Source of the DNA: Candidatus Dormiibacterota bacterium
GTDB taxonomy: Bacteria > Chloroflexota > Dormibacteria > Dormibacterales > Dormibacteraceae
Length of the DNA: 64,000 bases
Reading direction: 5' to 3'
Assembly: GCA_003139695.1 (NCBI GenBank)
Contig: PLJM01000012.1
Span: 186,001-250,000, forward strand
Both the position numbers and the translations under genes were made by a program. Below the pieces are notes generated by a model that ran no database searches, was not told the DNA's origin, and saw only the letters and a list, made by a program, of their open reading frames with translations. Below are positions 24,660 through 34,828 of this stretch, one piece after another (position 1 is the first letter of the stretch; every line of letters begins with the position of its first letter).

Positions 24660-27175
24660 GCAATCTCCCAAGCCACGTACGCGTGGTCGTCATCGGGTGC
24701 GGGATCGTCGGCAACAGCGTCGCGTACCACCTCGGCCGGCTCGGCTGGCGCGACATCCTCCTGCTGGACAAGGGCCCGCTGCCCAACCCTGGGGGATCGA
24801 CGGGCCACGCTTCCAATTTCATCTATCTGGTCGATCACTCCAAGGAGATGACCGCGCTGACCATCGACAGCGTCAACCAGTACAGGGACCTGGGCGTCTT
24901 CACCGAGTCGGGCGGCATCGAGGTCGCGCGCACCAAGGAACGCATGCAGGAGCTCACCCGGCGCATGGCGTCGGCCAGGTCATGGGGTATCGAGCCCGTC
25001 TCGCTGGTCTCGCCCGCGGAGGTCAAGCGCCTCGTCCCATACATCGACGAGTCGATCATCCTCGGCGGCTTCTACACGCCTGGCGTAGGCGTGGTCGACT
25101 CGTTGCGCGCGGGAACGATGATGCGAGAGCGCGGCCAGGCTGCGGGCGCCCTCACGGTCTCCGCCAAAACCGACGTTCTGGGCATCGACGTCGAGCATGG
25201 GCGCGTCCGGCGTGTGCGCACGACGAATGGGGACGTTGAGGCTGAGATGGTCGTCATCACATGCGGCGTCTGGAGCCCGCGCGTTGCACGCATGGCCGGG
25301 GCGCACATTCCGCTTACGCCCGCGGTACACCAGATGATCGACGTGGGTCCGGTGCCGCGGTTCGCCGGAGCAAAGAGCGACATCGAGTTTCCGATCGTGA
25401 GGGACATGGATACCAACATGTACGAGCGCCAGGCGGGCGGCGACCTCGAGATCGGCTCGTACGCACACCGGCCGATCCTTTACGACCCCGAGGACATCCC
25501 GCCGATCGAGAAAGCCGCGCTCTCGCCGACCGAGTTCCCGTTCACCCAGGCCGACTTCGAGGTCCAGATGCAGCACGCCCTCGAGCTGATGCCGGAGATC
25601 GTCGGCGACGAGAAGGTTGGTGTGAAATACGCCATCAACGGCATCCTCTCGCTGACACCGGATGGCATGCCGGTCCTGGGTGAGTCCCCCGACGTGAAGG
25701 GTTTGTGGGCGGCCGCGGCGGTCTGGGTCAAGGAGGGGCCGGGAACCGGCAAGGCAATCGCCGAGTGGATGGCTCACGGCGAGTCGGAGATCGACCTGCA
25801 CTCATCAGACATCGCCCGTTTTCACGAACATCAAAAGACCCGCGCGCACGTTCGCGCGCGCGCGGCGGAGGGATTCAACAAGACCTACGGCATCGTCCAC
25901 CCGAGCGAGCAGTGGGCTTCGAACCGCAACGTGCGCCTGTCACCGTTCAACGTTCGCGAGCGTGAGCTGGGCGCGACCTTCTTCGAAGCTGCGGGCTGGG
26001 AACGGCCCCAGTGGTATGACTCCAATGCGCCACTGCTGGAAGAGTTCGGCGACAGGGTCACCCGGCGCTCGGCGGAGTGGGAGAGCCGCTGGTGGTCGCC
26101 GATCATCAACGCGGAGCACCTGGCGATGCGCGAGCGGGCCGGGATTTTCGATCTCTCCGCTTTCACGATCTTCGACATCGTCGGTCCCGGCGCGCTGGAG
26201 TCGGTGCAGAGTGTCGCGCTGCGGCAGATGGACGTCCCGGTGGGACGCGTGGCCTACACGCCTGTGCTCAGCCTCAACGGCGGCTTCAAATCGGACCTCA
26301 CGATAATGCGGCTGGGTGAGGAGCGCTTCAGAGTGGTGACCGGCGGCGCTTCCGGCATGTCAGATCGCAAATGGTTCGCCGATCATCTTGCTTTGGACGG
26401 CGCAGCGCACCTGGCGGACCTGACCTCGTCGCTGACCACAATCGGCCTCTGGGGCCCACGGGCGCGGGCCATCGTCGCGAGCGTGACCTCCGACGACGTC
26501 TCCAACGAAGGTTTCAAGTTCGGTACCTGCCGCACGATAGAGGTGGACACGCTTCGCGTGCTCGCCTCTCGCATCTCATACGTCGGCGACCTTGGCTGGG
26601 AGCTGTACATCCCGATGGACCAGGGGCTGAAGCTCTGGGACATCCTCTGGGAGGCCGGCAAACCCCATGGCCTGGCGCCCTGCGGCATCGGCGTGTACGG
26701 CACCACGGGACGACTGGAGAAGTGCTACCGGGCGCATGGCAACGAGCTGGAGACCGAATACAACGTGATGGAGGCAGGCATGGCTGCGCCCCGCGTCAAG
26801 GAGGACGACTTCGTCGGCAAGGAGGCTCACCTCCGCCACCGCGAAGAAGAGCCCGCGGCGATCATGTGCACGCTCACCGTCGATGACCACACCTCCAAGA
26901 GCGGCGAGAAGCGCTACATGCTTGGCCGCGAGCCAATCCTCACGCGCGACGGCAAGCGAATCGTCGATCGTAAGGGCCGCGGCTCCTACGTGACGAGCGC
27001 CGGCGCCGGCCCGTCGATCGGCAAGCACATCCTCATGACGTACCTGCCTCCGGAGCACGCGGTCGCCGGCACCCCTTTGGCCGTCGAGTACATGGGCGAG
27101 CGCTACCCGGTGACAGTGGCAGTCGCAGGCGCGACGCCGGTCTTCGACCCAGAGAACCTTCGTCTCCGCTCATGA
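24656..27175 (+). CDS. Second dimethylglycine/sarcosine dehydrogenase-like flavoprotein
   Basis: An 839-residue paralogue of the 14394-16808 enzyme. I place the start at GTG 24656, overlapping the previous stop by GTGA; this puts the FAD motif VVVIGCGIVGNSVAYHL at residues 10-26. The His equivalent to the covalent-FAD His lies in GGSTGHASNF (His-51), where the first copy has STCHAAG. The FAO_M linker and GCV_T folate domain follow, for example ISYVGDLGWELYIP and the end YMGERYPVTVAV. Electron-transfer flavoprotein genes begin 19 bp downstream, matching the known ETF dependence of this family. The altered flavin-site context suggests a different N-methylated substrate from the first enzyme. 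Confidence 0.85.
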   Translation: MSNLPSHVRVVVIGCGIVGNSVAYHLGRLGWRDILLLDKGPLPNPGGSTGHASNFIYLVDHSKEMTALTIDSVNQYRDLGVFTESGGIEVARTKERMQELTRRMASARSWGIEPVSLVSPAEVKRLVPYIDESIILGGFYTPGVGVVDSLRAGTMMRERGQAAGALTVSAKTDVLGIDVEHGRVRRVRTTNGDVEAEMVVITCGVWSPRVARMAGAHIPLTPAVHQMIDVGPVPRFAGAKSDIEFPIVRDMDTNMYERQAGGDLEIGSYAHRPILYDPEDIPPIEKAALSPTEFPFTQADFEVQMQHALELMPEIVGDEKVGVKYAINGILSLTPDGMPVLGESPDVKGLWAAAAVWVKEGPGTGKAIAEWMAHGESEIDLHSSDIARFHEHQKTRAHVRARAAEGFNKTYGIVHPSEQWASNRNVRLSPFNVRERELGATFFEAAGWERPQWYDSNAPLLEEFGDRVTRRSAEWESRWWSPIINAEHLAMRERAGIFDLSAFTIFDIVGPGALESVQSVALRQMDVPVGRVAYTPVLSLNGGFKSDLTIMRLGEERFRVVTGGASGMSDRKWFADHLALDGAAHLADLTSSLTTIGLWGPRARAIVASVTSDDVSNEGFKFGTCRTIEVDTLRVLASRISYVGDLGWELYIPMDQGLKLWDILWEAGKPHGLAPCGIGVYGTTGRLEKCYRAHGNELETEYNVMEAGMAAPRVKEDDFVGKEAHLRHREEEPAAIMCTLTVDDHTSKSGEKRYMLGREPILTRDGKRIVDRKGRGSYVTSAGAGPSIGKHILMTYLPPEHAVAGTPLAVEYMGERYPVTVAVAGATPVFDPENLRLRS

Positions 27176-27194
27176 AGACGCTGCGATCGCGGAC

Positions 27195-27959
27195 GTGAGA
27201 GTCCTGGTCGCCGTGAAACGAGTGCCGTTCACCGGCGGCAAGATGGTCCTGGCACCTGATGCGATGTCGCTCGAGACCAAGCATCTCGGCTTCACCATCA
27301 GCCCGCACGAGGAGTGCGGCGTCGAAGAGGCGGTCCGGATCATCGAGGCTCACGGCGGCGAATCGGTCGTGCTCACGCTCGGACCACCCGAGGCGGTCGA
27401 GCAGCTCCGAGACGCGATGGCGCTGGGAATCGACCGCGCCATCCACCTCCAGACCGATGGCGGTGAGTGGGATGCCGAAGGGACGGCAGGGGCGATTGTC
27501 GAGGCGATCCAGGCGGACGAGGCGGCCTCTGGGCCCTTCGACCTCATCCTCTTCGGCAACGAGTCCGCTGACTCGGGTGGCTTCCAGGTCGGTCTGCGAG
27601 TGGCGCACGCGCTTGGTCGCCCGGTGGTTACGGGCCTGAAGGGGGTGAAGGTCGAGTCCGCTTCCGTCCGCTGCGAGCAGGAGACCAGTGACGGCCGGGA
27701 CGTGTACGTCCTGCCACTGCCTGCTGTGCTCACAGTCAAGGAAGGCCTGAACCTGCCTCGCTATCCCTCCGTCCCAGGACGCTTGCGCGCCGGTCGCAAG
27801 CCGGTCGCGACATCGACTCCGGCCAGGCCGAAGGTCCGCCTGGAGACGACCCGCCTCGTGGTGCCCGCCGGCCGAGGACGCCGCGCCGAGCTGCTTGGGT
27901 CTGGACCCTCCGCCGCCCCGGCTGTCGTCGAGATGTTGCGCAGCATCGGGGTGGTCTAG
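27195..27959 (+). CDS. etfB: Electron transfer flavoprotein beta subunit
   Basis: This 254-residue protein begins with GTG at 27195 (VRVLVAVKRVPFTG, the typical beta-subunit start). SPHEECGVEEAVRII matches the conserved N-x-x-D/E region, LTLGPPEAVEQLRDAMALGIDRAIHL is the AMP-site segment, and FGNESADSGGFQVGLRVAHALGRPVVTG is the signature block. With EtfA it shuttles electrons from the demethylating dehydrogenases to the membrane. It is followed by etfA with a TAGTG one-base overlap. The position immediately after the DMGDH-like gene fits sarcosine and dimethylglycine oxidation. Confidence 0.9.
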   Translation: MRVLVAVKRVPFTGGKMVLAPDAMSLETKHLGFTISPHEECGVEEAVRIIEAHGGESVVLTLGPPEAVEQLRDAMALGIDRAIHLQTDGGEWDAEGTAGAIVEAIQADEAASGPFDLILFGNESADSGGFQVGLRVAHALGRPVVTGLKGVKVESASVRCEQETSDGRDVYVLPLPAVLTVKEGLNLPRYPSVPGRLRAGRKPVATSTPARPKVRLETTRLVVPAGRGRRAELLGSGPSAAPAVVEMLRSIGVV

Positions 27960-28924
27960 TGGCTCCGGTCCTGGTGCTCGTCGAGAGCGCGGAAGGCAGC
28001 CCTGCCGACGTCTCGCTTCAAGCACTCACCCTGGCTCGATCGTTCGCCGGCGGTGAGCCGCTCGAGGTCCTGCAGATCGACCCCGACCCGGGGGCGGCCG
28101 AGAATCTCGGCGACTACGGGGTCGTTTCCGCGCACATCGCTGACCACGAGGGAATCGGATCATTTGGACCGGACGCCTGGGCGGCCACAGTAATCCAGCT
28201 CGCAGACGGCATCTCCGCCGGAGCGGTCTTTGCGGCGGCGACGGATCGCGGCAACGACATCATGGCGCGAGTCGGCGCGCGCCTCGGCCTGCCCGTGGCC
28301 GTCAACTGCATCGCGATATCTGCAGGCTCCCCAATCACCCTGACCCGCCAGCGCTGGGGCGGCAGCCTGCTCGAGGAAGCGCTGCTGCACAGTCCGAGAC
28401 CGCTTGTCACGGTGGCCCTGCACACGGTGGTCATCGAGAGGGTCGCCGGTTCGAAACAAGTCGAGGTCCTACACAGCCGGGCTGACGTCAACGAACGCGA
28501 TCTCCGGGTGCGGCCCGCCGAACACGTCGCGGCCCCCAGCGGCGGCGTGTCGCTGGCCGAGGCCAAGGTCGTCGTCAGCGGCGGGCGCGGCGTCGGTTCG
28601 AAAGAAGGCTTCGCCATCATCGAGGAGCTGGCCGGCCTGCTCGGCGCGGCGGTTGGCTGCTCTCGTGTCGTCACCAGCGCGGGCTGGCGACCGCACACCG
28701 ACCAGGTCGGACAGACGGGAACCAAGATCGCGCCTGACCTTTACATCGCATGTGGCATCTCGGGCGCGACCCAGCACATGGCCGGGTGCAAGGGCGCCAA
28801 GCGCATCCTGGCCATCAACTCGGATGCCGAGGCGCCGATCATGCTCAACGCCGACTACGCGGTGGTCGGCGACCTCAAGGAGATATTGCCCGCCATCTCG
28901 GCCGAAATCCGCAAGGCAAGATGA
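27959..28924 (+). CDS. etfA: Electron transfer flavoprotein alpha subunit
   Basis: The 321-residue FAD-binding subunit. The N-terminal half is a Rossmann-like domain (VLVLVESAEGSP, then AAATDRGNDIMARVGARLGLP). The C-terminal FAD domain has VVSGGRGVGSKEGFAIIEELAGLLGAAVGCSR, then AGWRPHTDQVGQTGTKIAPDLYIACGISGATQHMAGC and AINSDAEAPIM, all diagnostic of EtfA. The start GTG 27959 shares one base with the etfB stop, and its TGA overlaps the ATG of the Fe-S oxidoreductase (ATGA). The three genes therefore form a tightly coupled electron-transfer unit delivering electrons from flavoprotein dehydrogenases to quinone. Confidence 0.92.
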   Translation: MAPVLVLVESAEGSPADVSLQALTLARSFAGGEPLEVLQIDPDPGAAENLGDYGVVSAHIADHEGIGSFGPDAWAATVIQLADGISAGAVFAAATDRGNDIMARVGARLGLPVAVNCIAISAGSPITLTRQRWGGSLLEEALLHSPRPLVTVALHTVVIERVAGSKQVEVLHSRADVNERDLRVRPAEHVAAPSGGVSLAEAKVVVSGGRGVGSKEGFAIIEELAGLLGAAVGCSRVVTSAGWRPHTDQVGQTGTKIAPDLYIACGISGATQHMAGCKGAKRILAINSDAEAPIMLNADYAVVGDLKEILPAISAEIRKAR

Positions 28925-30912
28925 ACCCAGTCTCAGCGGTCGCTCTCGCGCTCTGCCTGATGGTTGCGATCGTGCTGTTTTCGCGCCGCGCCATCCTGCT
29001 TTACCGGCTCATCCGGATGGGCAAGCCCGCCAAGCGCTTTGACGATCTGCCGGGGCGCGTGCGCGCTGAAGCTGTCGTCGTGATCGGCCAGAGCAAGCTC
29101 TTGCAGCGCCTGCTGCCGGGGCTCATGCACGCGGCAATCTTCTGGGGCTTCTTGGTCCTGCTGCCGACGATTCTTGCCGCGATGATCGGGATCGTCGACG
29201 AGCATGCCACCCTGCCCTGGCTCGGCGAGCAGGGCTGGTATGCGCTGATGGTCGACGTCTTTGCGTTCCTCGTCCTGGTCGGTGTGATCACCGGTTTTGT
29301 CATCCGCAAGGTCCAACGACCGGCGCGCTTTGTCGGCAGCCACCTTGGCGAAGCGGACGCGATCCTGTTGTGGATCGTGGGCATCGTGGTCACGCTCTTC
29401 TTCTGGCACGCAAGCCGCATCGCGCTTGGTCTCAATGAATACCCCGCCGCCTGGGCGCCGATCTCGAGCGGGCTCGCGCATTCGCTGGACGGCGCGTTGA
29501 GCCCAACCGTCGAGCGAGCAGCCGTGTGGGCACACGTCCTGCTGATCCTCAGCTTCCTCGTCTACCTGCCTTACTCCAAGCACCTCCACATTTTTCTGGC
29601 CGCCGTCAACGTGTTCTTCGGTCGGACGAAATCTCGAGGCCGCCTGGAGCCTGTCGATTTCGAGGCACCCGCGGAGGAGGTGCGTTTCGGAGCGGCAACG
29701 GTGACCGATTTGAGCTGGAAGCAGATGGTCGACACGCTGTCCTGCACGGAATGCGGCCGCTGTCAGGATGTCTGCCCGGCATACAACACTGGAAAGGAGC
29801 TCTCGCCCAAGCTCCTGATCATGGCCTTGCGGGACCAGCTTCTTGCCGACGGCCCGAAGGCGCTGGCTGCGCCCGGCGCCAAGCTTCAGCCGCTCGTGCC
29901 GAACGCGGTCACCGACAACGTCGTCTGGGACTGCGTGACCTGCGGCGCTTGCGTTCGAGAGTGCCCCGTCGGCATCGAGCACATCGACCACATAGTGGAT
30001 CTGCGACGCAACCTGGTCATGGTCGAGTCGCGCTTTCCGGAAGAGGCCGGGTCGATGCTGCGCGACATCGACCGTGCGTCAAATCCGTGGGGTCGGTCCC
30101 AAGGTGACCGTGCGCAATGGGCTCAAGGGCTCGACGTTCGGGTGCTACAGCCCGGCGAGGCGCCGCCTGACGTCCTCTTTTGGGTAGGCTGCGCTCCCTC
30201 GTTCGACGAACGCGCGAAGAAGTCCGCGATCTCCACGGCCAAGCTGCTCAAGGAGGCAGGGGTCGATTTCGCCATCCTTGGGCCTCGCGAGGCCTGCACC
30301 GGCGACCCCGCCCGGCGAATGGGCGATGAGTACACGTTCCAAAAGCAGGCCCAGCAGAACGTCGCCACGTTGAACGAGGCGAAGGTCACCAAGATCATCA
30401 CCACGTGCCCGCATTGCTTCAACACGATCGGCAGCGAGTACGCGGACTTCGGGGGCCGCTACGAGGTGATCCATCACACCAAGTTCCTCGCTGGCCTTGT
30501 TCGCGAGGGCAAGCTCAAGACGCTCGCCGGCGACAGGAAGATCACGTACCACGACTCTTGCTATCTCGCGCGCCACAACGACGTGATCGACGAGCCACGC
30601 GAGCTCGTGGCTGCATCAGGACAGGCCGTTGAGATGCCCCGCAACCGGGAGCGGACCTTCTGCTGTGGCGCCGGCGGAGCACGCATGTTCATGGAGGAAA
30701 AGCGCGGCCGGCCGATCAATGAGGAACGCGTGCGTGAGGCCGCCGGTACAGGCGCCGACACCCTTGCGGTGGGGTGTCCGTTCTGCACTGTGATGCTCGA
30801 CGACGGGGTGCGGGAGACGGGCGCCAAGCTGCAGGTCATCGACCTCGCAACCCTTCTGTCGGAAGCTGTGGAACGTCGCCGGCAGTCGGATCAGGATTCC
30901 GTCAGAAGCTGA
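28921..30912 (+). CDS. etfD: Membrane Fe-S ETF:menaquinone oxidoreductase, EtfD-like
   Basis: A 663-residue protein starting at ATG 28921, overlapping the etfA stop. Five to six membrane helices come first ([17 protein letters not shown], then [18 protein letters not shown]), with His residues suited to haem as in NarI-like domains. Two [4Fe-4S] ferredoxin motifs follow: [12 protein letters not shown] and [12 protein letters not shown]. Two CCG domains end the protein: [13 protein letters not shown] with TTCPHCFNT, and [10 protein letters not shown] with [10 protein letters not shown]. This layout is that of EtfD (Rv0338c-type) of M. tuberculosis, which links EtfBA to the menaquinone pool. 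It replaces the classical ETF-QO flavoprotein. Its end overlaps the convergent phosphoesterase by 11 bp. Confidence 0.88.
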   Translation: MNPVSAVALALCLMVAIVLFSRRAILLYRLIRMGKPAKRFDDLPGRVRAEAVVVIGQSKLLQRLLPGLMHAAIFWGFLVLLPTILAAMIGIVDEHATLPWLGEQGWYALMVDVFAFLVLVGVITGFVIRKVQRPARFVGSHLGEADAILLWIVGIVVTLFFWHASRIALGLNEYPAAWAPISSGLAHSLDGALSPTVERAAVWAHVLLILSFLVYLPYSKHLHIFLAAVNVFFGRTKSRGRLEPVDFEAPAEEVRFGAATVTDLSWKQMVDTLSCTECGRCQDVCPAYNTGKELSPKLLIMALRDQLLADGPKALAAPGAKLQPLVPNAVTDNVVWDCVTCGACVRECPVGIEHIDHIVDLRRNLVMVESRFPEEAGSMLRDIDRASNPWGRSQGDRAQWAQGLDVRVLQPGEAPPDVLFWVGCAPSFDERAKKSAISTAKLLKEAGVDFAILGPREACTGDPARRMGDEYTFQKQAQQNVATLNEAKVTKIITTCPHCFNTIGSEYADFGGRYEVIHHTKFLAGLVREGKLKTLAGDRKITYHDSCYLARHNDVIDEPRELVAASGQAVEMPRNRERTFCCGAGGARMFMEEKRGRPINEERVREAAGTGADTLAVGCPFCTVMLDDGVRETGAKLQVIDLATLLSEAVERRRQSDQDSVRS

Positions 30913-32152
30913 AGCACTCCATCAAATTCCCGATCGCCGCCAGGCCGTCGCGAGGTGGAGCGGGGGGCCCTGTGGCTTGACCGTTTGACGCTTCGTTATT
31001 CGGGCCGCCGGGGGTGGATGAGTCGAAGCGGTGGTTCACAGACGCAAGGGTCGGCAAGCCGAAGACTGCCTCGATGAATTTGAGGATCGAAACGTGCTCG
31101 TACAACGCAGGCTCGAGGTGGCGCGGCCGGGCGAACGGCGAGATCACCCAGGTCGGCACGCGGATGCCCAGGCCGAATGCGTCGAGCTGGGGAGGCCGTA
31201 CATGGTCGAAGAACCCGCCGGCTTCGTCGTAGGTGTGTATATACACCGAGCTCGCCCATGCCGACGATTGCCGCAGCGCAGTGATCAGGTCTTTTTGGAG
31301 ATTCATGCCAACCGATACGTCGGCGGGTGGATGCTCATCCCTCTGCATCGAAAAGCTCGGAATGATGAAAGACACATCGGGCAGAGTGTTCTGCTGCAGG
31401 TCTTTCAGATAGTCGGCCTGCACGGCGACGGTCCGAGGGTCGTGGGCCCACCGCTTCCAGAAGACGAAGACATTGTCTGACTGGCCGTTGGTCACATCGT
31501 CGAGGCCGATGTTGTAGATCTTCCAGCTGACCCCGGCGGCCTCGAGCAGGTCGAGGATGATCGGATAGTCGAAGACGCCATATCCGAAAACGCTGTTGGT
31601 GGTGATGCCGCCAGAGGTCCCGGCGGCCACGTAGAGGCGGTTGGGGTAGGTCGGTCCCAGCATCGAGCAGAAGTAGTTGACGCACAGCGTGGAGGATTCG
31701 AAAAGGCCGTAGTAGAAAGCAAGGTCGGCCCCCGTGTAATAGCCCATCGCGTTGCGCCCGTCATTGGCGAAGAACCCATCCATCGACCCATTGTTGAATT
31801 CGTGATGCGTATCGGACCACGTGTGGCCGATGTCATTCGTGGTGAGACTCTCGAAGTGATACGGCGTCACGAATGCGCCGTGTCCGTCGGGCAGTTTGAA
31901 GCCGGCTGGGACCCCATATTTCCCAACAAAGGGCGCATAACCGTAGTAGTCGTCGAACGACCGGTTCTCCTGCACGTCGACGATCACGTGCTTGACGGGC
32001 ATGGTCCGCGGACCGAAGGTCGGCGCGGGTGACGCTTCCGGCGCGGCGGTCGGACCCGAGGGCAAGCACCCGGCAAGCGGCGCCACGAGCCCGGCCAGGC
32101 CGATGGCCCCGGCTCCCCTCAGAAACGCGCGGCGTCCGATTTCGTAGGTCAT
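30902..32152 (-). CDS. Tat-exported phosphoesterase lipoprotein (phospholipase C/AcpA family)
   Basis: The start ATG 32150-32152 gives a 416-residue product with a twin-arginine signal, [16 protein letters not shown], and a lipobox-like PLAGC. It is therefore probably anchored outside the membrane. The family motif [15 protein letters not shown] near the N-terminus and [14 protein letters not shown] near the C-terminus define the phosphoesterase family that includes phospholipase C and acid phosphatase AcpA. The gene begins 4 bp after the fhs stop, so it is in the metF-fhs operon. Known relatives release phosphocholine from phosphatidylcholine or hydrolyse phosphomonoesters. In this choline/betaine setting a phosphocholine-releasing role is attractive but unproven. 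Confidence 0.82.
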   Translation of the reverse strand: MTYEIGRRAFLRGAGAIGLAGLVAPLAGCLPSGPTAAPEASPAPTFGPRTMPVKHVIVDVQENRSFDDYYGYAPFVGKYGVPAGFKLPDGHGAFVTPYHFESLTTNDIGHTWSDTHHEFNNGSMDGFFANDGRNAMGYYTGADLAFYYGLFESSTLCVNYFCSMLGPTYPNRLYVAAGTSGGITTNSVFGYGVFDYPIILDLLEAAGVSWKIYNIGLDDVTNGQSDNVFVFWKRWAHDPRTVAVQADYLKDLQQNTLPDVSFIIPSFSMQRDEHPPADVSVGMNLQKDLITALRQSSAWASSVYIHTYDEAGGFFDHVRPPQLDAFGLGIRVPTWVISPFARPRHLEPALYEHVSILKFIEAVFGLPTLASVNHRFDSSTPGGPNNEASNGQATGPPAPPRDGLAAIGNLMECFSF

Positions 32153-32156
32153 GCCG

Positions 32157-33857
32157 TTATGAGAGGCCGACGATCTCCCCTTTGTCATCGATGTCGATGC
32201 GAACCGCGTTCGGGCTCGACGGGAGGCCGGGCATCGTGCGCATGTCGCCGCAGATGGGGTACACAAAGCCGGCGCCAACCGAGGCGCGAACCTCGCGCAC
32301 CGGTAGCTTCCAACCGGTCGGCGCTCCTTTGAGCTTCGGATCCGAGGAGATCGACAGGTGGGTCTTGGCGATGCAGACGCTCAACTTGCCAAAGCCGTTG
32401 CGCTCGAACGAGTCGATCTGCTCAGCCGCGGACGGGTAGTACTCGACGCTTTCGGCGCCATAGATCTTGGTCGCCACCGTCTCGATCTTCTCTCTCAAGG
32501 TCGCCTCTGACGAGTAGAGGAAGTGAAAAGAGCTCGCCTCGCTTGCCGCCTCATCAACCGCCTCCGCGAGCTCGGTGGCGCCGCGACCGCCCAGCGCAAA
32601 GTTGTTGCAGACGGCCGAGCGTACGCCCAGCTCCTCGGCGATCTCGCGGACCGCCGCCTGCTCTGACGGGTGGTCGGTAGGAAAGGCGTTGATCGCGACC
32701 ACAGGCGTCACGCCATGGATTCGAATGTTCTCGACCTGCTTGCGCAGGTTCGCGGCGCCGGCCCATACATCGTCGGGGTTCTCTTTGATCATCTCGGGCG
32801 GCAGCGGCCTGCCAGCCACCACCCGAAAACGCCCTGAATGCACCTTCAGCGCGCGGACGGTGGCAACGACGACGGCGGCATCGGGCTCGAGGCCGGAAGC
32901 GCGGCACTTGATGTTGAAGAAGCGCTCCGCGCCCATGTCCGCGCCGAAGCCGGCCTCGGTGACCAGGAAATCACCACAGTGGATGCCGATCAGATCGGCG
33001 ATCACGGACGAGTTGCCAGTGGCGATGTTGCCGAAAGGCCCGGCGTGGACGAGGACTGGCGTGTTCTCCAACGTCTGCAGCAGGTTTGGCTTGATCGCGT
33101 CGCGAAGGATCACAGTCATCGCGCCGGCGGCGGACAGCTCTTCGGCGGTGATCGGCTTGCCTTCCCTCGTGTTGCCGATCACGATGCGACCGAGCCTCCC
33201 GCGCATGTCGCGCAACGAGTTCGTCAGCGCCAGCACGGTCATGATCTCCGACGCGGCGGTGATGTCGAAACCGGTCTGACGGATAACGCCGTCCTCGCGC
33301 GTCCCAAGGCCGACGATGATGTTGCGCAGCACTCGATCGCTGACGTCCATCACGCGCCGCCAGGTGACGCTGTCGCGGTCGACGAGCGCCTCGTGATGGT
33401 GGATCTGGTTGTCGATCATCGCGGCGAGCAGGTTGTGTGCGGCGGTGATCGCGTGCATGTCACCCGTGAGGTGGAGGTTCAAGCGTTCCATCGGCACCAC
33501 CTGGCTGTAGCCACCCCCGGCCGCGCCGCCCTTGATGCCGAACGTCGGTCCCATGGACGGCTGCCTGATGGCTATAGTCGCCCGCTTTCCGATGAGCGAT
33601 AGTGCCTGACCCAGGCCGACAGTCGTTGTCGTCTTCCCCTCGCCCAAAGGCGTTGGCGTGATCGCCGACACGACCACGTACTTCGCCTTCGGTTGTGATG
33701 CGAGCTCCTCGATCGCCTCGAGCCTGATCTTCGCGACGTCATATCCATAAGGCTCGAGCAGGTGTGGGCCGATGCCCATCTTGGCTGCGATTTCCGGCAT
33801 CGGCAGCAGGCGAGCCTGGCGTGCGATCTCGAGGTCGGTGGGAAACCTGACAGCCAT
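32157..33857 (-). CDS. fhs: Formate-tetrahydrofolate ligase
   Basis: A 566-residue enzyme with the P-loop [20 protein letters not shown] around residues 67-86. The family blocks [27 protein letters not shown] and [22 protein letters not shown] follow, with [21 protein letters not shown] mid-protein and a conserved C-terminal [13 protein letters not shown]. It interconverts formate plus ATP with 10-formyl-THF. With MetF upstream and the FchA-like gene nearby, the oxidative direction would release formate and make ATP from methyl groups entering via the corrinoid or sarcosine branches. It follows the metF-like gene by 14 bp, with AAAGGAGG as the ribosome site. Nothing looks damaged. Confidence 0.95.
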   Translation of the reverse strand: MAVRFPTDLEIARQARLLPMPEIAAKMGIGPHLLEPYGYDVAKIRLEAIEELASQPKAKYVVVSAITPTPLGEGKTTTTVGLGQALSLIGKRATIAIRQPSMGPTFGIKGGAAGGGYSQVVPMERLNLHLTGDMHAITAAHNLLAAMIDNQIHHHEALVDRDSVTWRRVMDVSDRVLRNIIVGLGTREDGVIRQTGFDITAASEIMTVLALTNSLRDMRGRLGRIVIGNTREGKPITAEELSAAGAMTVILRDAIKPNLLQTLENTPVLVHAGPFGNIATGNSSVIADLIGIHCGDFLVTEAGFGADMGAERFFNIKCRASGLEPDAAVVVATVRALKVHSGRFRVVAGRPLPPEMIKENPDDVWAGAANLRKQVENIRIHGVTPVVAINAFPTDHPSEQAAVREIAEELGVRSAVCNNFALGGRGATELAEAVDEAASEASSFHFLYSSEATLREKIETVATKIYGAESVEYYPSAAEQIDSFERNGFGKLSVCIAKTHLSISSDPKLKGAPTGWKLPVREVRASVGAGFVYPICGDMRTMPGLPSSPNAVRIDIDDKGEIVGLS

Positions 33858-33871
33858 GAACCTGCCTCCTT

Positions 33872-34768
33872 TCAGGCCGCCACGAGGCGAGCCAGTGTCT
33901 CCTGGCGCCAGCGCTCGGTCGGCTCGATCTCGTTGAACGTGAACACGTGGAGTCCGGCCACGTTCCGGTCGGGGAGCGCGAGATCAGGCAGCAGGCCGAC
34001 CGTGAAGCGGCCGGGGTCGTATCCGCCCGGCTGGACCATGCGCAGGAACCAGTTCGAATGGCCGCGAAGAAAGCGAGCCGAGTCGACGACTCCGATTCTT
34101 GTCGAGATCCGCAAGAGCTTCGCCGGGTCGGCGACTCCCGCCAGCCCGATGTGGATCGGCAGCTGGACACCGCGACGCCGCACGCGCGCCACCCACTTCT
34201 TCACCTCCCGTGGATCGAAACAAAGGTTGCTCACGATGTAGGTCGCGATGCGCCGCTTGTCCCACATCGCCTGGATGGTGAGGTCGTCATCGATGAAGCT
34301 GTGGCGCTCGGGATAGCCGGTGACCCCGATGTCGTGCATGCCATGTGGATCGGTCGTCAGTGCGGTCAGTAGTGAGACGGAATCCGGGAACTGGCCCGCC
34401 GGCTCCTTGGCATCGCCGGCGACGACGAAAATCTCGCGCCGGCCGATCGCCGCCACTCGCTCCAACACCTCGCGCAGGTGCGCGTCATCTCTTATGAGGC
34501 GGGCGGAGATATGCGGCACGACCTGGTATCCGTGCCGGCCGAGCCTCTCGGCCAGGTCGATCGTCGCTTCGATGCCCCGGCGCGGTGAGGCGGTGACCGT
34601 GATCGTAACGTCGTGCGGGACGCTGGCCAGCACGCGCTCCTCGACGTCGTCGGTCGGGAGGACCTCATACCGAGGCGAACGCAGGAACGCCAACAGCGCC
34701 TGCCGGCTGGGCCTGTCAATGCGGCCCAGGCGCCGTGCGCCGGCCCCAGCGATCGTCACCACCCCCAC
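33872..34768 (-). CDS. Methylenetetrahydrofolate reductase (MetF-like)
   Basis: A 298-residue TIM-barrel flavoprotein of the MTHFR family. VTITVTASPRRGIEATIDLAERLGRHGYQVVPHISARLIRD contains the beta-strand/His pattern and the family's HxxxR region. EIFVVAGDAKEPAGQF is the conserved G-D motif, DIGVTGYPERH is nearly diagnostic (V-x-G-Y-P-E-x-H), and the core ends with QPGGYDPGRF. The likely start is GTG at 34768; a second GTG six bases downstream is also possible. In the methyl-oxidising direction it would convert methyl-THF, made by the corrinoid methyltransferase pair, to methylene-THF. It is somewhat divergent from E. coli MetF, so I leave the symbol empty. Confidence 0.85.
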   Translation of the reverse strand: MGVVTIAGAGARRLGRIDRPSRQALLAFLRSPRYEVLPTDDVEERVLASVPHDVTITVTASPRRGIEATIDLAERLGRHGYQVVPHISARLIRDDAHLREVLERVAAIGRREIFVVAGDAKEPAGQFPDSVSLLTALTTDPHGMHDIGVTGYPERHSFIDDDLTIQAMWDKRRIATYIVSNLCFDPREVKKWVARVRRRGVQLPIHIGLAGVADPAKLLRISTRIGVVDSARFLRGHSNWFLRMVQPGGYDPGRFTVGLLPDLALPDRNVAGLHVFTFNEIEPTERWRQETLARLVAA

Positions 34769-34807
34769 CTCACGATCACGCCCAACGGTGTCGCCCTATA
34801 GGATACT

Positions 34808-34824
34808 GTCGCGCTGCGCGCAAC
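34808..34824. promoter_or_regulatory. Candidate IclR-type operator upstream of the metF-fhs operon
   Basis: On the minus strand the 17-mer reads GTTGCGCGCAGCGCGAC. It matches the GTTGCGCA-N-TGCGCAAC palindrome deduced from the two sites at the IclR gene at 13 of 16 defined positions, with the same 3-bp centre between GCGC cores. It lies 40 bp upstream of the metF-like start. The genome is GC-rich, so a chance match is possible. Confidence 0.3.
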
Positions 34825-34828
34825 GACA

